NCBI RefSeq assembly: GCF_011742555.1
Contig: NZ_JAAQQR010000001.1
Coordinates: 186,001-250,000 of the forward strand
Reading direction: 5' to 3'
Origin: Luteibacter jiangsuensis
Lineage (GTDB): Bacteria > Pseudomonadota > Gammaproteobacteria > Xanthomonadales > Rhodanobacteraceae
Length of the DNA stretch: 64,000 nt
The notes beneath the pieces were generated by a model. That model was not told the DNA's origin. It worked only from the letters and a program-made list of their open reading frames with translations, and searched no databases. Shown one piece after another: positions 1 through 9,189 of the stretch (positions within the stretch are counted from its first letter, which is position 1; each line of letters begins with the position of its first letter). A program made the translations under genes and the position numbers.

Positions 1-633
1 CGGCAGTACCTGACCCGCTCGGACGTGACCCTCCCCAATGTCCAGCTCACCGGAACGCGACGCCTCGGGCAGGATCTTTACGGGCTGGCCTATGCAGGCA
101 TGCTGGAAAGCATGTACGGCGGCGTCGGCGGCGAGGTGCTCTACCGGCCGTTCGGCGAACGGTGGGCCGTGGGCGCCGATGTGAACTGGGTGAAGCAGCG
201 CGGCTTCCGGCAGGACTTCTTCCTGCGCCGATACCACGTGATCACCGGGCAGGCCACAGCCTATTTCAACACCGGCTTCCACGACGTCACGGTGGCGGTG
301 AGCGTCGGTCGCTACCTTGCCGGCGACTGGGGCAGCACGGTCGACGTGTCGCGCGAGTTCGCGAACGGGGCCCGGATGGGCGCCTATGCCACGATCACCA
401 ATAAGTCAGGCAGCGCAGGATACGGCGAAGGCAGCTTCGACAAGGGCATCTACGTGTCCATTCCCTTCGACATGCTGTTGCCGCATTCCTCGCGCAGCCG
501 CGCCACCCTGCTCTGGCAGCCACTGATACGCGACGGCGGCGCGCGCCTCAACAAGCGCTACACCCTGTACACGCTCACGAACGACCTGGACGGCGACCTG
601 TTCGACAAGAATCTGGAGAAGATCCGCGAATAG
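1..633 (+). CDS. YjbH-like exopolysaccharide outer-membrane protein, 3' end only
   Basis: The reading frame is open from base 1, so this is the last ~210 residues of a larger protein whose start lies outside the window. The visible part is rich in alternating aromatic/glycine beta strands (for example RPFGERWAVGADVNW and TGFHDVTVAVSVGRY) and ends in the NLEKIRE type tail. This matches the C-terminal part of YjbH-family lipoproteins, which are outer-membrane beta-barrel-like proteins tied to exopolysaccharide export. Role in export is family knowledge; membership is my recognition from the sequence pattern. Its stop lies 3 bp from the stop of the convergent tyrosine phosphatase gene, so a shared or overlapping transcript end is likely. 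Confidence 0.72.
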   Translation, partial: RQYLTRSDVTLPNVQLTGTRRLGQDLYGLAYAGMLESMYGGVGGEVLYRPFGERWAVGADVNWVKQRGFRQDFFLRRYHVITGQATAYFNTGFHDVTVAVSVGRYLAGDWGSTVDVSREFANGARMGAYATITNKSGSAGYGEGSFDKGIYVSIPFDMLLPHSSRSRATLLWQPLIRDGGARLNKRYTLYTLTNDLDGDLFDKNLEKIRE

Positions 634-636
634 AAC

Positions 637-1074
637 CTACAGGTAGCGCAGCCAGCTCTGCACGCCCTGCTCGATCATGCCGTACGCCTGCTCGTAAGCC
701 GGCCGCCGCTGGCGGTAGGGATCGGGAATATCGCGACCGCCAATCCATTTGTCGAGCAGGAACACCTTGCCGCTGGCTTCGGGCGCCATGCGCCGGATCG
801 CGTCGACATGGCTCCGTTCCATGGCCAGAACGAGGTCGGTGTCGCGCAGCAGGCGTTCGTCCACCTGTCGAGCGACATGACCTTCGCCATCCACGCCGTG
901 CTCGCGCAGCAGCTCCAGTGCCGTGGCGTCCATGGGGTGGCCTGTCATGGCGCCGAGGCCGGCGCTCGACACGGTGGCGGCGTGGCCGGGACCGAGTCGA
1001 TGCCGAAGCAGGTATTCCGCAGTGGGACTCCGGCAGATGTTGCCGATGCAGACGATCAATAGGCGCTGAAACAT
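637..1074 (-). CDS. Low-molecular-weight protein-tyrosine phosphatase
   Basis: 145 residues, the usual size of the family. The P-loop CIGNICRS sits at residues 9-16 (nucleophile Cys9, Arg15), and the general-acid loop DIPDPY is near residue 117. Proteins of this family (Wzb, Etp, Ptp) dephosphorylate bacterial tyrosine kinases that control capsule and exopolysaccharide chain length. The YjbH-like neighbour, facing it 3 bp away, supports a link to polysaccharide control, although no Wzc-type kinase is in the window. Start is the only Met that preserves the P-loop position. It lies back to back with the PAP2 gene, only 35 bp away. Confidence 0.93.
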   Translation of the reverse strand: MFQRLLIVCIGNICRSPTAEYLLRHRLGPGHAATVSSAGLGAMTGHPMDATALELLREHGVDGEGHVARQVDERLLRDTDLVLAMERSHVDAIRRMAPEASGKVFLLDKWIGGRDIPDPYRQRRPAYEQAYGMIEQGVQSWLRYL

Positions 1075-1109
1075 GTGGCCATAATAGACAACCGATGGGA
1101 GAGTCGCAC

Positions 1110-1721
1110 GTGACGATATGGATGGCCATCACCGCACTGGGCGATAGCGCGGTGCTGCTTCCGATGATGGGCTGGATGACGATCTGCCTGGGCCTGCCGC
1201 CGTCCTGCCGACGCGACAGTTGGCGCTGGGTCGTGGCTGCCGCCGCGTGCGGCGGATGTGTGGCGCTTTCCAAACTGCTGTTCATGGCATGGGGCTTGCG
1301 GCCGCCGGGGCTCGATTTCACGGGTTTCAGCGGACACACCGCGCTTGCCATCTTCGTGTGGCCCGCGCTGGCGGCCCTGCTCTCGCGCGGTTGGGGACAC
1401 GCCGCCCATCGGGTGGCCATCGTTCTCGGCCTCGCAACCGGCCTTGCGGTCGGCATATCGCGGCTGGTCCTGCGTTTCCACAGCCCGTCGGAAGTGTGGC
1501 TGGGCGCGGCGCTCGGAGCCGCCGTCGCCTTCTGGTTCCTGCGCGGCGTGTCCTCGCCGCGCACCACACCGGACGTGTCGCAAGGCCCCTGGAAGGCGGT
1601 GCTCGGCTGCGGCGCCCTGACCATCCTGGCACTCTGCTACGGACGGGTGTTTCCTTCGCAACACCTGCTGCAAGACATCGCCATCTGGCTGAGCGACCAT
1701 CCTGCACCATTCACCCGCTGA
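1110..1721 (+). CDS. PAP2-family membrane phosphatase
   Basis: 203 residues, mostly hydrophobic with several membrane segments. Two PAP2 signature blocks are visible: FSGHT with Ser74 and His76, and SRLVLRFH with Arg118 and His124. The family hydrolyses lipid phosphates or pyrophosphates such as undecaprenyl pyrophosphate, or phosphatidic acid, at the membrane. I chose the GTG at 1110 because GGGAGAG lies 6-7 bases upstream; an in-frame ATG at 1095 has no ribosome-binding site. The substrate cannot be told from sequence. The polysaccharide-type neighbours would suit a polyprenyl-pyrophosphate phosphatase, but that is inference. Confidence 0.85.
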   Translation: MTIWMAITALGDSAVLLPMMGWMTICLGLPPSCRRDSWRWVVAAAACGGCVALSKLLFMAWGLRPPGLDFTGFSGHTALAIFVWPALAALLSRGWGHAAHRVAIVLGLATGLAVGISRLVLRFHSPSEVWLGAALGAAVAFWFLRGVSSPRTTPDVSQGPWKAVLGCGALTILALCYGRVFPSQHLLQDIAIWLSDHPAPFTR

Positions 1722-1775
1722 GCGGCGGAACCGATCCGCCCGGCGGGCTATCCTGCAAACCAGCGGAGAGACGAC

Positions 1776-3506
1776 ATGGCAAGCGTGCTTTCGGTCAACG
1801 TCGGGTTGCCACGCGAGGTGGCATGGGAAGGCCGGATCGTTCGTACCGGCATCTTCAAGTCTCCGGTGGAAGGCCGGGTCATGGCCCGCACGCTCAACAT
1901 CGACGGCGACGGCCAGGCGGATACCGCGGGCCATGGTGGCCCCAACCGCGCCGTGATGGTCTATCAGATCGAGTCGTACCGCTATTGGGAGGCCTTCCTC
2001 GGGCGTCCGCCGCTGGAGTACGGCCGGTTCGGCGAAAACCTCACCATCGAGGGACTGCCGGACAACGAGGTTCGCATCGGCGATCGCTACCGGATCGGTG
2101 GCGCGCTGTTCGAAGTCACCCAGCCACGGGTCACCTGCTATCGGGTGGGCATCCGCATGGAGCATCCGCAGATGGCGTCGCTGCTGGTGGCGCACCGTCG
2201 TCCCGGCTTCTATTTCAAGGTGCTGGAAGAAGGCGAGATCGGCGCCGGCGACCCTATCGAGCGCGTGTCGCGGGGGCCGGAGGACCTGACGGTCGCCGAC
2301 GTGGACGCGCTGCTTTACCTTCCCGGCCATTCCCGCGATACCCTGGAACGCGCCCTGCGCATCCCGGCGCTGAGTCCGGGCTGGAAGCAGTCGTTCGCAA
2401 AAATGCTGGAAGACGAGGGCCGCCCCAAGGGCGCGGCAAGGAGCCAACCGGCGTGGAGCGGCTACCGGCCATTCACCGTGCAGAGCGTGCATCGCGAAAA
2501 CGACGCCGTTCGATCGTTCGTGCTCGTGCCCGAGGATGGTTCGCTGCTGCCCCCGGCCTTGCCGGGGCAGTTCCTGGCGTTGCGTATCGATCGGGGAGAC
2601 GGGCAATCGCCCGTCCTGCGCAGTTATTCCATCTCCGGCTGCGTACCGGGACAAAACTTTCGCATCAGCGTCAAACGGGGGAACGGCGAAGGTAGCCGCT
2701 TCCTCCACGAACACGTGGCGGCCGGTCAACGCGTGGAAGCGAGCGCACCACGCGGCGATTTCACCCTGATGGCGAACGGCTCGCCCGTGGTGCTGATCAG
2801 TGCGGGCATCGGTATCACGCCACTCCTCCCCATGCTCGGCGCACTGGCGGCGGAATCCACGCCCCGGACGGTCTGGTGGATTCACTGCACGCGCAGCGTC
2901 GCCGACGACGTGTTCCGGGACGAAGTGCGCAGTGCGCTGGCGAAGCTGCCCGCAGCGCGCGAGTGGTCGTTCTACAGCCGGCCCGACGTTGGCGACGTGG
3001 AAGGCCGCGACTATATGGTGGGCGGCAGGATCGACGGCTCGCGTCTTGCGGCCATGGGCTTGCCACCCGACGCGCACTACTACCTTTGCGGACCGCAGGC
3101 CTTCATGCGGCAGACGATGGCGGACCTGGGCCGGCTCGGCGTGGACGCCTCCCACATCCACAGCGAGACATTCGGCGCGGAAGCCTCTCTGACTCCCGGC
3201 ACGGCCGGGCCCGGGGACCAACCACCCCATCCGCCTGAGGAAGCAGGCACCGGTCCGACGGTCACGTTCACTCGCAGCGGCCTCAGCGTGGCCTGGGACC
3301 CGCGCTACGGCTCGCTGCTTGAGCTTGCGGAGGCATGCGACGTGCCGGTTCGCTGGTCGTGCCGGACCGGCGTCTGTCATACCTGCCAGTGCGGGCTTGT
3401 CGAAGGCGCGGTCGCCTACGCGCCCGACCCGCTCCTGCCGCCGCCGGAAGGGGATGTACTCATCTGTTGCACGACGCCGCGAGGGCCGCTGTCGCTCGAC
3501 TTGTGA
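1776..3506 (+). CDS. MOSC domain / ferredoxin reductase / 2Fe-2S fusion oxidoreductase
   Basis: 576 residues in three parts. Residues 1 to ~225 are a YiiM-like MOSC domain, with the conserved Cys121 in RVTCYRVG that is expected to bind sulfur or molybdenum cofactor. Residues ~230-480 are a ferredoxin-NADP reductase unit, with the FAD motif RSYSIS and nucleotide-binding segment ISAGIGITPLLPML. Residues ~490-576 are a plant-type 2Fe-2S ferredoxin with Cys529, Cys534, Cys537 and a distal Cys at 564 or 565. The combination suggests a self-contained electron chain feeding a molybdenum-cofactor- or sulfur-handling site, possibly for detoxifying N-hydroxylated bases as YiiM/YcbX do. Start follows GGAGAG. 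Function of the fusion is inference; the domains are clear. Confidence 0.9.
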   Translation: MASVLSVNVGLPREVAWEGRIVRTGIFKSPVEGRVMARTLNIDGDGQADTAGHGGPNRAVMVYQIESYRYWEAFLGRPPLEYGRFGENLTIEGLPDNEVRIGDRYRIGGALFEVTQPRVTCYRVGIRMEHPQMASLLVAHRRPGFYFKVLEEGEIGAGDPIERVSRGPEDLTVADVDALLYLPGHSRDTLERALRIPALSPGWKQSFAKMLEDEGRPKGAARSQPAWSGYRPFTVQSVHRENDAVRSFVLVPEDGSLLPPALPGQFLALRIDRGDGQSPVLRSYSISGCVPGQNFRISVKRGNGEGSRFLHEHVAAGQRVEASAPRGDFTLMANGSPVVLISAGIGITPLLPMLGALAAESTPRTVWWIHCTRSVADDVFRDEVRSALAKLPAAREWSFYSRPDVGDVEGRDYMVGGRIDGSRLAAMGLPPDAHYYLCGPQAFMRQTMADLGRLGVDASHIHSETFGAEASLTPGTAGPGDQPPHPPEEAGTGPTVTFTRSGLSVAWDPRYGSLLELAEACDVPVRWSCRTGVCHTCQCGLVEGAVAYAPDPLLPPPEGDVLICCTTPRGPLSLDL

Positions 3507-3601
3507 TTTCACATTCCCGTGACGGCCCGCGACTTGCCGACGGGCAGGCAGGTTGCTAGTTTCGATCCAGGTGAGTCCCTTACCGCCCTCCGCGAGCGCC
3601 C

Positions 3602-6217
3602 ATGGCCGAAGCAGCACATTATCGTTCCGCGCGGCTGGTCCGCATGGTCGGTGGTGTGCTCGCACTCGTCCTCGCCGTCGGTCTGGCGCTGGTCCTGGAC
3701 ACGGACTACGAACGGCGCGTCGAGACGGCACGCGTGCAGACCAAGGCATTCGCCGACAGTGGCCAGCACCTGCTCGGTGAACACCTGGGTGTCGTGCAAC
3801 GGGCCATGGAAGGCGTTGCATCCGACAGCGCCGAATTCGTCGCCACCGTACCCGACCGCGCGCGGGCACTGATATCCGAGAACATGGCGGGGGTCGCCAG
3901 GCGGCAGAAGAATGAGATCGCCGATCTCCTGTTCGTGGACGGAAACGGCAAGGCGATCACCCCCGGCGAGGGCGACCCCACGCTGCCTGCCTGGGTACAC
4001 GACGCAGAGAACCATGAAAACCTCCGCCTGGGCCCGCTGGAATCGAGGCGCGGACAATGGCTGTTGCCGATCGCCGTACCTGCCGGGGACAACCGCTGGG
4101 TGCTCGCTCGCCTCCGGCAAACCCAGTTGCAGGTCATCGTGGAACACGTGCACGCGGGCACCGGCGGCGTGGCGGCCATTACCGATCGCTACGGGAAGAT
4201 TGTCGCGCGCACCGGCCATTCGCCGGGAGCCGTCGGAGAATCCGCCGACGGCCTGTTCGAACCGTTCGGCCCCGCCAACAGCCGCAGGGTGACCCACACC
4301 GACGGCGTGAATCGCATGGTGGCGGTCAGCGGTCCGGAGAAATATCCCCTATGGATAACCGTGGGCGTCGCCACCTCCGCCGTCCTCAGTCCATGGTATC
4401 GCTTCGCCTTTTTCGGCATCTGTCTCTACCTCGTGTATTGCGTCGGCTTTGCCTACCTGTACCGCCGCGTGGCGGCCAGCGAACGAGCGCAGATCCGCGA
4501 ATTGAACGAACGGCTGCAGATCCAGTCGCAGCTGGCCGATGCGGAGCGACGTTTCCGTCTGGCCTTCGACAAGAATCCCCTGCCTTACTGGGTGTTCGAT
4601 ACCAAGACCCTGGCGTTCCTCGAGGTGAACGAGGCCGCCGTTCGCAACTATGGATATTCGCGAGACGAATTCCTCTCAATGCGCATCACCGACATCCGGT
4701 CTTTGCAGGACGCGCGGATCCTGGAACGGCTTTTTCAGGCGCCCGATCGGAGCGAGGATGTCGAACCGGACACGGTCTGGGTGCACCGTCGCAAGGATGG
4801 CACCACCCTCGACGTACGTGTGCACGCCGCGAGCATCGATTTCGACGGACACGCGGCGCGACTCGTGCTGGCCGAGGACATCACCGAGCGGCTGCGTTCG
4901 GAACGTGCCCTTACCTATCGCGCCACCCACGACGTCATCACCGGACTTCCCAACACGGAGGCAATGGTCGAATACCTTGACCACGGCATCGGCGAGCAAG
5001 CATGGTATGAGCTCGTCTATATCCATCTCCGCGGCATCGACCAGGTAAGCGACACGTTCGGTCTGGAAGTCGGGCGCAACGTGCTGCGGCAGGTTGCCGC
5101 GCGATTCGCCGCCATCGGCACTGCGCACGGCATGGTGGCCCATCGTCCCGGCGAGCGATTCCTGGTCGCGATCGTCGATCCGGACCGACGCGACGACGTC
5201 GTCGCGAAGCTGCTGGCGGTGGTCAACGAACCAGTGGCCGTCAACGATACCTTCCACACGCTCGACCCGCAGTTGGGTACTGCCTCGCATCCACTGGACG
5301 GACGCCGTGCCGGACAGGTGATTGCCAGCGCAGCGCTGGCGGCACATGCCCGCACACACGCACCGGAGCCTATCCAGGTGTTCGAGCCAGCCATGGCCGA
5401 ACGTGCCATGGGGCGCCTGACGATGGCCTCGCGCATGCGCCAGGCCATCGATTCGGGTGAGTTGACGATGCACTTCCAGCCCATCGTGGACGCCCCCACC
5501 GGCGAGATATGCAAGCTGGAAGCACTCGTTCGCTGGTGCCAGCCCGACGGCACCCAGGTCCCGCCGGCAGTGTTCATCCCGCTCTGCGAAAAAGCTGGCC
5601 TGGTCCTGCCACTCGGCCGCTGGACACTGGACTCCGTCGCGAAGGCCTGCCTGGAGTTGGCCGGGGCCGGCCACGGGGAACTGCCCGTAGCCCTGAACGT
5701 ATCGGCGGTGCAGTTCCAGCGTGGTGACGTGGCGGCCCAGGTACGCGCCGTGGTGAACGCATACCACCTGTCCGCGCATGCGTTGCAGGTGGAACTCACC
5801 GAGAGCAGCCTGATGGATCAGGAGCGTGCGGTACCCGCGTTACGAGCGCTGCGTGCACAAGGCACGCATGTGTCACTGGACGACTTCGGTACCGGGTTCT
5901 CGAGCATGAGCTACCTGCGCGACCTGCCGATCGATTCGCTGAAGATCGACAGATCGTTCGTGGTGGGCGTCGACACCGACGAGCGTGCGGCATCGATCTG
6001 CCGCTCGATCATCGTGCTCGCACACACCCTCGGCATGACCGTGGTCGCCGAGGGCGTGGAGAGCGAGAGCCAGTACAGCTGGCTGAGCCGTAACGGATGT
6101 GATCAGATCCAGGGATATCACGTGGCGCAACCGATGCCGCTGCCCTCCCTGCTTGCGTATCTCGCCACACGCCCGCCGGCGCGGCCGGCGCATTCGCGCG
6201 CCGCCGATACGGGCTGA
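3602..6217 (+). CDS. Membrane PAS / degenerate GGDEF / EAL protein (probable c-di-GMP phosphodiesterase)
   Basis: 871 residues. An N-terminal membrane helix (~15-37), a periplasmic sensor region (~40-255) and a second helix (~262-285) are followed by a PAS domain (~305-425), a GGDEF-like domain (~430-590) and an EAL domain (~605-855). The GGDEF signature is replaced by HRPGERF near residue 514, so cyclase activity is unlikely. The EAL domain retains LEALVRW and DDFGTGFSSM, the metal-binding and loop motifs of active phosphodiesterases. The protein therefore most likely lowers cyclic di-GMP in response to an envelope signal. It ends 9 bp from the convergent DUF3247 gene. The start ATG at 3602 has only a weak ribosome-binding site. 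Confidence 0.92.
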   Translation: MAEAAHYRSARLVRMVGGVLALVLAVGLALVLDTDYERRVETARVQTKAFADSGQHLLGEHLGVVQRAMEGVASDSAEFVATVPDRARALISENMAGVARRQKNEIADLLFVDGNGKAITPGEGDPTLPAWVHDAENHENLRLGPLESRRGQWLLPIAVPAGDNRWVLARLRQTQLQVIVEHVHAGTGGVAAITDRYGKIVARTGHSPGAVGESADGLFEPFGPANSRRVTHTDGVNRMVAVSGPEKYPLWITVGVATSAVLSPWYRFAFFGICLYLVYCVGFAYLYRRVAASERAQIRELNERLQIQSQLADAERRFRLAFDKNPLPYWVFDTKTLAFLEVNEAAVRNYGYSRDEFLSMRITDIRSLQDARILERLFQAPDRSEDVEPDTVWVHRRKDGTTLDVRVHAASIDFDGHAARLVLAEDITERLRSERALTYRATHDVITGLPNTEAMVEYLDHGIGEQAWYELVYIHLRGIDQVSDTFGLEVGRNVLRQVAARFAAIGTAHGMVAHRPGERFLVAIVDPDRRDDVVAKLLAVVNEPVAVNDTFHTLDPQLGTASHPLDGRRAGQVIASAALAAHARTHAPEPIQVFEPAMAERAMGRLTMASRMRQAIDSGELTMHFQPIVDAPTGEICKLEALVRWCQPDGTQVPPAVFIPLCEKAGLVLPLGRWTLDSVAKACLELAGAGHGELPVALNVSAVQFQRGDVAAQVRAVVNAYHLSAHALQVELTESSLMDQERAVPALRALRAQGTHVSLDDFGTGFSSMSYLRDLPIDSLKIDRSFVVGVDTDERAASICRSIIVLAHTLGMTVVAEGVESESQYSWLSRNGCDQIQGYHVAQPMPLPSLLAYLATRPPARPAHSRAADTG

Positions 6218-6226
6218 AGGTTTGCC

Positions 6227-6535
6227 TTACGCTTTCGTGGCGCCCATCGTCACCGAATCGAGATGCTCGACGCGCACGATGTCGCCCAGCCATACCACCC
6301 CGCTCCATCCTGGCTGCTGAGGGTCTTCGAGTTTCACCGTGCCGTTGATGCCTTCGACGTCGTTCGCATCCTTGAAGACCTGGATGGTCGGCGTAACCAT
6401 CACCACGCCCTCCACCGGCGGATCCCCCGCCACATGTATGCGAACCCGTGCATTGGTCGCCAGTTCTTCCACCCAGCGTTCCAGTCGGGCGACATCCTCG
6501 GGATCGGTGAATACCTTACTTGCCATGCGGCCCAT
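6227..6535 (-). CDS. DUF3247 family protein
   Basis: 102 residues. The body (VARLERWVEELATNARVRIH, then EGVVMVTPTIQ and GWSGVVWLGDIVRVEHL) matches the small DUF3247 family, which I know from Xanthomonadales; no function is established. The longest frame begins 25 codons upstream, but the ATG at 6535 is preceded by AGAGGA at a good distance and starts MGRMASKVF, so I use it. The fold looks like a short helix followed by an SH3-like or OB-like beta barrel, which is only an impression from strand pattern. It supports the taxonomic placement of the window. Confidence 0.82.
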   Translation of the reverse strand: MGRMASKVFTDPEDVARLERWVEELATNARVRIHVAGDPPVEGVVMVTPTIQVFKDANDVEGINGTVKLEDPQQPGWSGVVWLGDIVRVEHLDSVTMGATKA

Positions 6536-6777
6536 GGTCCGGTTCCTCTGCGAGTGCCGTAGCAGAGCCCACGCCGAGGAAATGCCGGGCGCGGACCTCC
6601 ATAACGGCATCGCATGCTAGGCGTGCATCCGTCATGCACCGAGCTCGATCGTGTGAATACGGTGACGACATCCGGCGTGGCTGCCCATTAAGCAATGTGA
6701 AGAGCATTGACGTGGACGTGGGTTAGTTGCACGCTCGAATCGACATGATGACGTGCGAATCGCACTCGCGGGTTGAG

Positions 6778-7191
6778 TCAGTCGCCGGCGCGCCGCAGCA
6801 GCCACGCGGCGGCAAGCGCGGCCCCCGCGATCATGACGGCCGAACGCGCGCGCGGCGACCGCCGCGCATCCGAGGCGAGACTCTCCACGACATCCACGCG
6901 ATCCGCGAAGAGCAGCATCAGCCAGTGACGAAGGTCGTTCTCACTGTGGCGAAAGGCCCTGCGCCGGATCCAACCGCTGACGCCGCGCGGTGGCACGCTG
7001 GTGCCGAACACGGGCGGCCGCCTGAAGTGCTCCGTGGACTGGAGGATCTCCACGTCCGAGATCTGTGGCTCGGGATCGCCCCAATGCACGCCATCGAGGC
7101 GCGGGGGTCTGCGCTCCATCGGCACGGCGGGACGGTTGGCCCGGTCGAGGTCCGCGCCCCACCCGGGAATACGGTCTTGTGGTCGATTCAT
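6778..7191 (-). CDS. Small protein with C-terminal membrane helix, unknown function
   Basis: 137 residues, no family recognised. The N-terminal two thirds are polar and rich in Arg and Pro. A segment around residues 85-105 (LRHWLMLLFADRVDVVESL) is amphipathic, and the last ~20 residues (SAVMIAGAALAAAWLLRRAGD) form one membrane helix with a positive tail. The gene starts 10 bp after the alcohol dehydrogenase stop on the same strand, so the two are probably co-transcribed. This shared operon with oxidative-stress type genes is the only functional hint. A tail-anchored protein is a reasonable reading. Confidence 0.6.
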   Translation of the reverse strand: MNRPQDRIPGWGADLDRANRPAVPMERRPPRLDGVHWGDPEPQISDVEILQSTEHFRRPPVFGTSVPPRGVSGWIRRRAFRHSENDLRHWLMLLFADRVDVVESLASDARRSPRARSAVMIAGAALAAAWLLRRAGD

Positions 7192-7201
7192 GGCGAATAC
7201 C

Positions 7202-8374
7202 TCAGATGGCGGTCGAGGAAGGGCTGTCGGCGCCCGGCGGTATGAGGACGGTCTTGATGCACTGATCCTGCTTGCGCGAGAACATCTCGTAGGCGTCGCT
7301 CACCTCTTCGAGCGGCACGCGGTGCGTGATGATGGCGCGCGGATCGAGCCTGCCTTCCTGGATGTGCTCTATCAGCCGCGGCAAGTGTCGCTTCACGCTC
7401 GCCTGGTTCATCCGGAGCGTGAGGCCCTTGTTGAGTGCATTGCCGATCGGCACGGCGTTGAAGGTGGGCCCGTAGACACCCACGATGGAGACGTTGCCGC
7501 CCTTGCGAACCGAGTTGATGGCCCAATGCAGCACCGTGGCGGCGCCCGCCTGGAGCTTCATCATCACGCCGGTGAGGTGCTGCATCACGCTGCCGGCTGC
7601 TTCGCAGCCCACCGCATCGATGCAGACATCGGCGCCGAGGCCGTCGGTCATCCTCTTGATATGAATGGCCATGTCGCCTACGGAGCGGAAGTTCACGGTT
7701 TCACACTGCGCATAGCGTCGGACGAAGTCCAGGCGGTACTCCACGTGGTCGACCACGATCACCCGCCCCGCTCCCATGAGCCAGGCACAGCGCGCGGCGA
7801 TGATGCCGATCGGACCCGCGCCGAAGATGACGACCGTGTCATTTTCCCGAATGTCGCCCATTTCGGCGGCCTGGTAACCTGTAGGAACCACATCCGTCAG
7901 CAGAACGGCGTCTTCAATGTGCATGCCGGGCGGGATGACCGTCGGCCCGATGTCGGCAAAGGGGACGCGAACGTACTCCGCCTGGCCACCGTCATAGCCC
8001 CCCGTGGTGTGCGAATAGCCATAGATGCCCCCAGCCGCAGTGGCTTCCGGGTTTACGTTGTGGCAATTGCTGTAGAGCTCGCGCTGGCAGAAATAGCATG
8101 TGCCGCAGAAGATGTTGAACGGGACGAGCACCCTGTCCCCGACCTTCAGATTGCGGACGTCCGATCCGACATCCACCACTTCGCCCACGAACTCGTGGCC
8201 GAAGATAGAGCCCACGCGGGTGTCGGGCACAAGGCCATGATAGAGGTGCAGGTCCGACCCGCAGATGCACGAACGCAGCACTTTGACAACCGCGTCGAGC
8301 GGATGTTCGATCACAGGATCGGGAACGTGGCGCGCGCTGACCCGATAGGGCCGGCGATAAGTAGTCGCTAGCAT
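7202..8374 (-). CDS. Zinc-dependent alcohol dehydrogenase, formaldehyde-dehydrogenase-like
   Basis: 390 residues, typical for the long-chain zinc alcohol dehydrogenase family. Catalytic-zinc elements CGSDLHLYHG and GHEFVGEVVD are near residues 38-65. Four structural-zinc cysteines lie in CGTCYFCQRELYSNC (~95-110), and the NAD-binding loop is GAGPIG (~185). It resembles the glutathione-independent formaldehyde dehydrogenase / threonine dehydrogenase branch, which oxidises small alcohols or aldehydes with NAD. It sits upstream of the small membrane protein and downstream of the DUF892 gene on the same strand. The exact substrate is not decidable here. Confidence 0.9.
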   Translation of the reverse strand: MLATTYRRPYRVSARHVPDPVIEHPLDAVVKVLRSCICGSDLHLYHGLVPDTRVGSIFGHEFVGEVVDVGSDVRNLKVGDRVLVPFNIFCGTCYFCQRELYSNCHNVNPEATAAGGIYGYSHTTGGYDGGQAEYVRVPFADIGPTVIPPGMHIEDAVLLTDVVPTGYQAAEMGDIRENDTVVIFGAGPIGIIAARCAWLMGAGRVIVVDHVEYRLDFVRRYAQCETVNFRSVGDMAIHIKRMTDGLGADVCIDAVGCEAAGSVMQHLTGVMMKLQAGAATVLHWAINSVRKGGNVSIVGVYGPTFNAVPIGNALNKGLTLRMNQASVKRHLPRLIEHIQEGRLDPRAIITHRVPLEEVSDAYEMFSRKQDQCIKTVLIPPGADSPSSTAI

Positions 8375-8473
8375 GGCGTTCTCCCGTGACTATGGGTGTC
8401 CCTCGTCCTTCGCATGCAGCCGTGCACGAACGAGAGGATGTGCGGTGACGTGGGCGCGCCGGAACGTATGCGA

Positions 8474-8983
8474 TCAGCGCTTGGCTTCGACGTCTGGGGT
8501 TGCATCGCGAACCAGGAACTCCTCGGTCAGCTGCGGCAGATGCTCCAGCACCCACTTCGCCATGGCCTGCTCCTGGGGGAGGATCTGCTCGCACACCCGC
8601 TTCGTCTCCTCGTCGCCCGCTGTCTCGGCTGCGGCGATGAGAGCGGTATACATGGCGATCTCAAGGTTCTCGAACACGTAGCTCGCCATCGCGCCTTTCA
8701 CGATCTCATCGGAATTCACCATTCCGCCGGCCGCCTGTCCGAAGGCGGCGACCTTGCCCATCATGTCTTTCATGACCGACGGCTTGCCGCCGTGACGTTC
8801 GATGCACTGGCGAAGGAGTTCCTGCTGGCCGAGCGTTTCCTGCAGATGCTCCTCGATACGCTGCTTCACCACGGGGTAATGCTCGATGCGGCTGGCCTGC
8901 GCCTTGAGCATCTGCTCCGCCTGTTGCTCCATGGCGTGGGCGTCGCGCAGCCAGTCAAGGAGGTTCTCGCGCATGTCGGCCAT
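8474..8983 (-). CDS. Ferritin-like DUF892 (YciE/YciF) stress protein
   Basis: 169 residues of four-helix-bundle sequence beginning MADMRENLLDWLRDAHAMEQ. Acidic and His positions (HAMEQQAEQML, RIEEHLQETLGQQ, ENLEIAMYTALI) fit a ferritin-like di-metal site. DUF892 proteins are induced by osmotic or general stress in enterobacteria. The frame is open further upstream, but the ATG at 8983 follows AAGGAG and starts where family members start. It is divergent from the manganese catalase, and DUF892 proteins commonly sit beside manganese catalases. That pairing is family knowledge and matches the layout here. Confidence 0.88.
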   Translation of the reverse strand: MADMRENLLDWLRDAHAMEQQAEQMLKAQASRIEHYPVVKQRIEEHLQETLGQQELLRQCIERHGGKPSVMKDMMGKVAAFGQAAGGMVNSDEIVKGAMASYVFENLEIAMYTALIAAAETAGDEETKRVCEQILPQEQAMAKWVLEHLPQLTEEFLVRDATPDVEAKR

Positions 8984-9189
8984 CTTTGTGCTCCTTCGGT
9001 TGGGGGTCGGGGAGCGCCCATGCTTCAGGAACGGACGTGCAGTGCGTAGCCACGCTGTGTGACGGAAGCATGATGTGACGGGAAGGACTTCACGTGAGTG
9101 CAGTGCGTCGTCACTAACGATGCCCACTGCCTGCACCCCGGCTCTGTCCATCATGGCGAACACGCAAGCCACGAGGAGCACAGCCAGCG

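Noticed and set aside
1056-3869. A 937-codon open frame on the minus strand
   Set aside because: It runs antisense through the PAP2 and MOSC fusion genes, whose domains are clear. It has no recognisable domain; high GC leaves antisense frames open.
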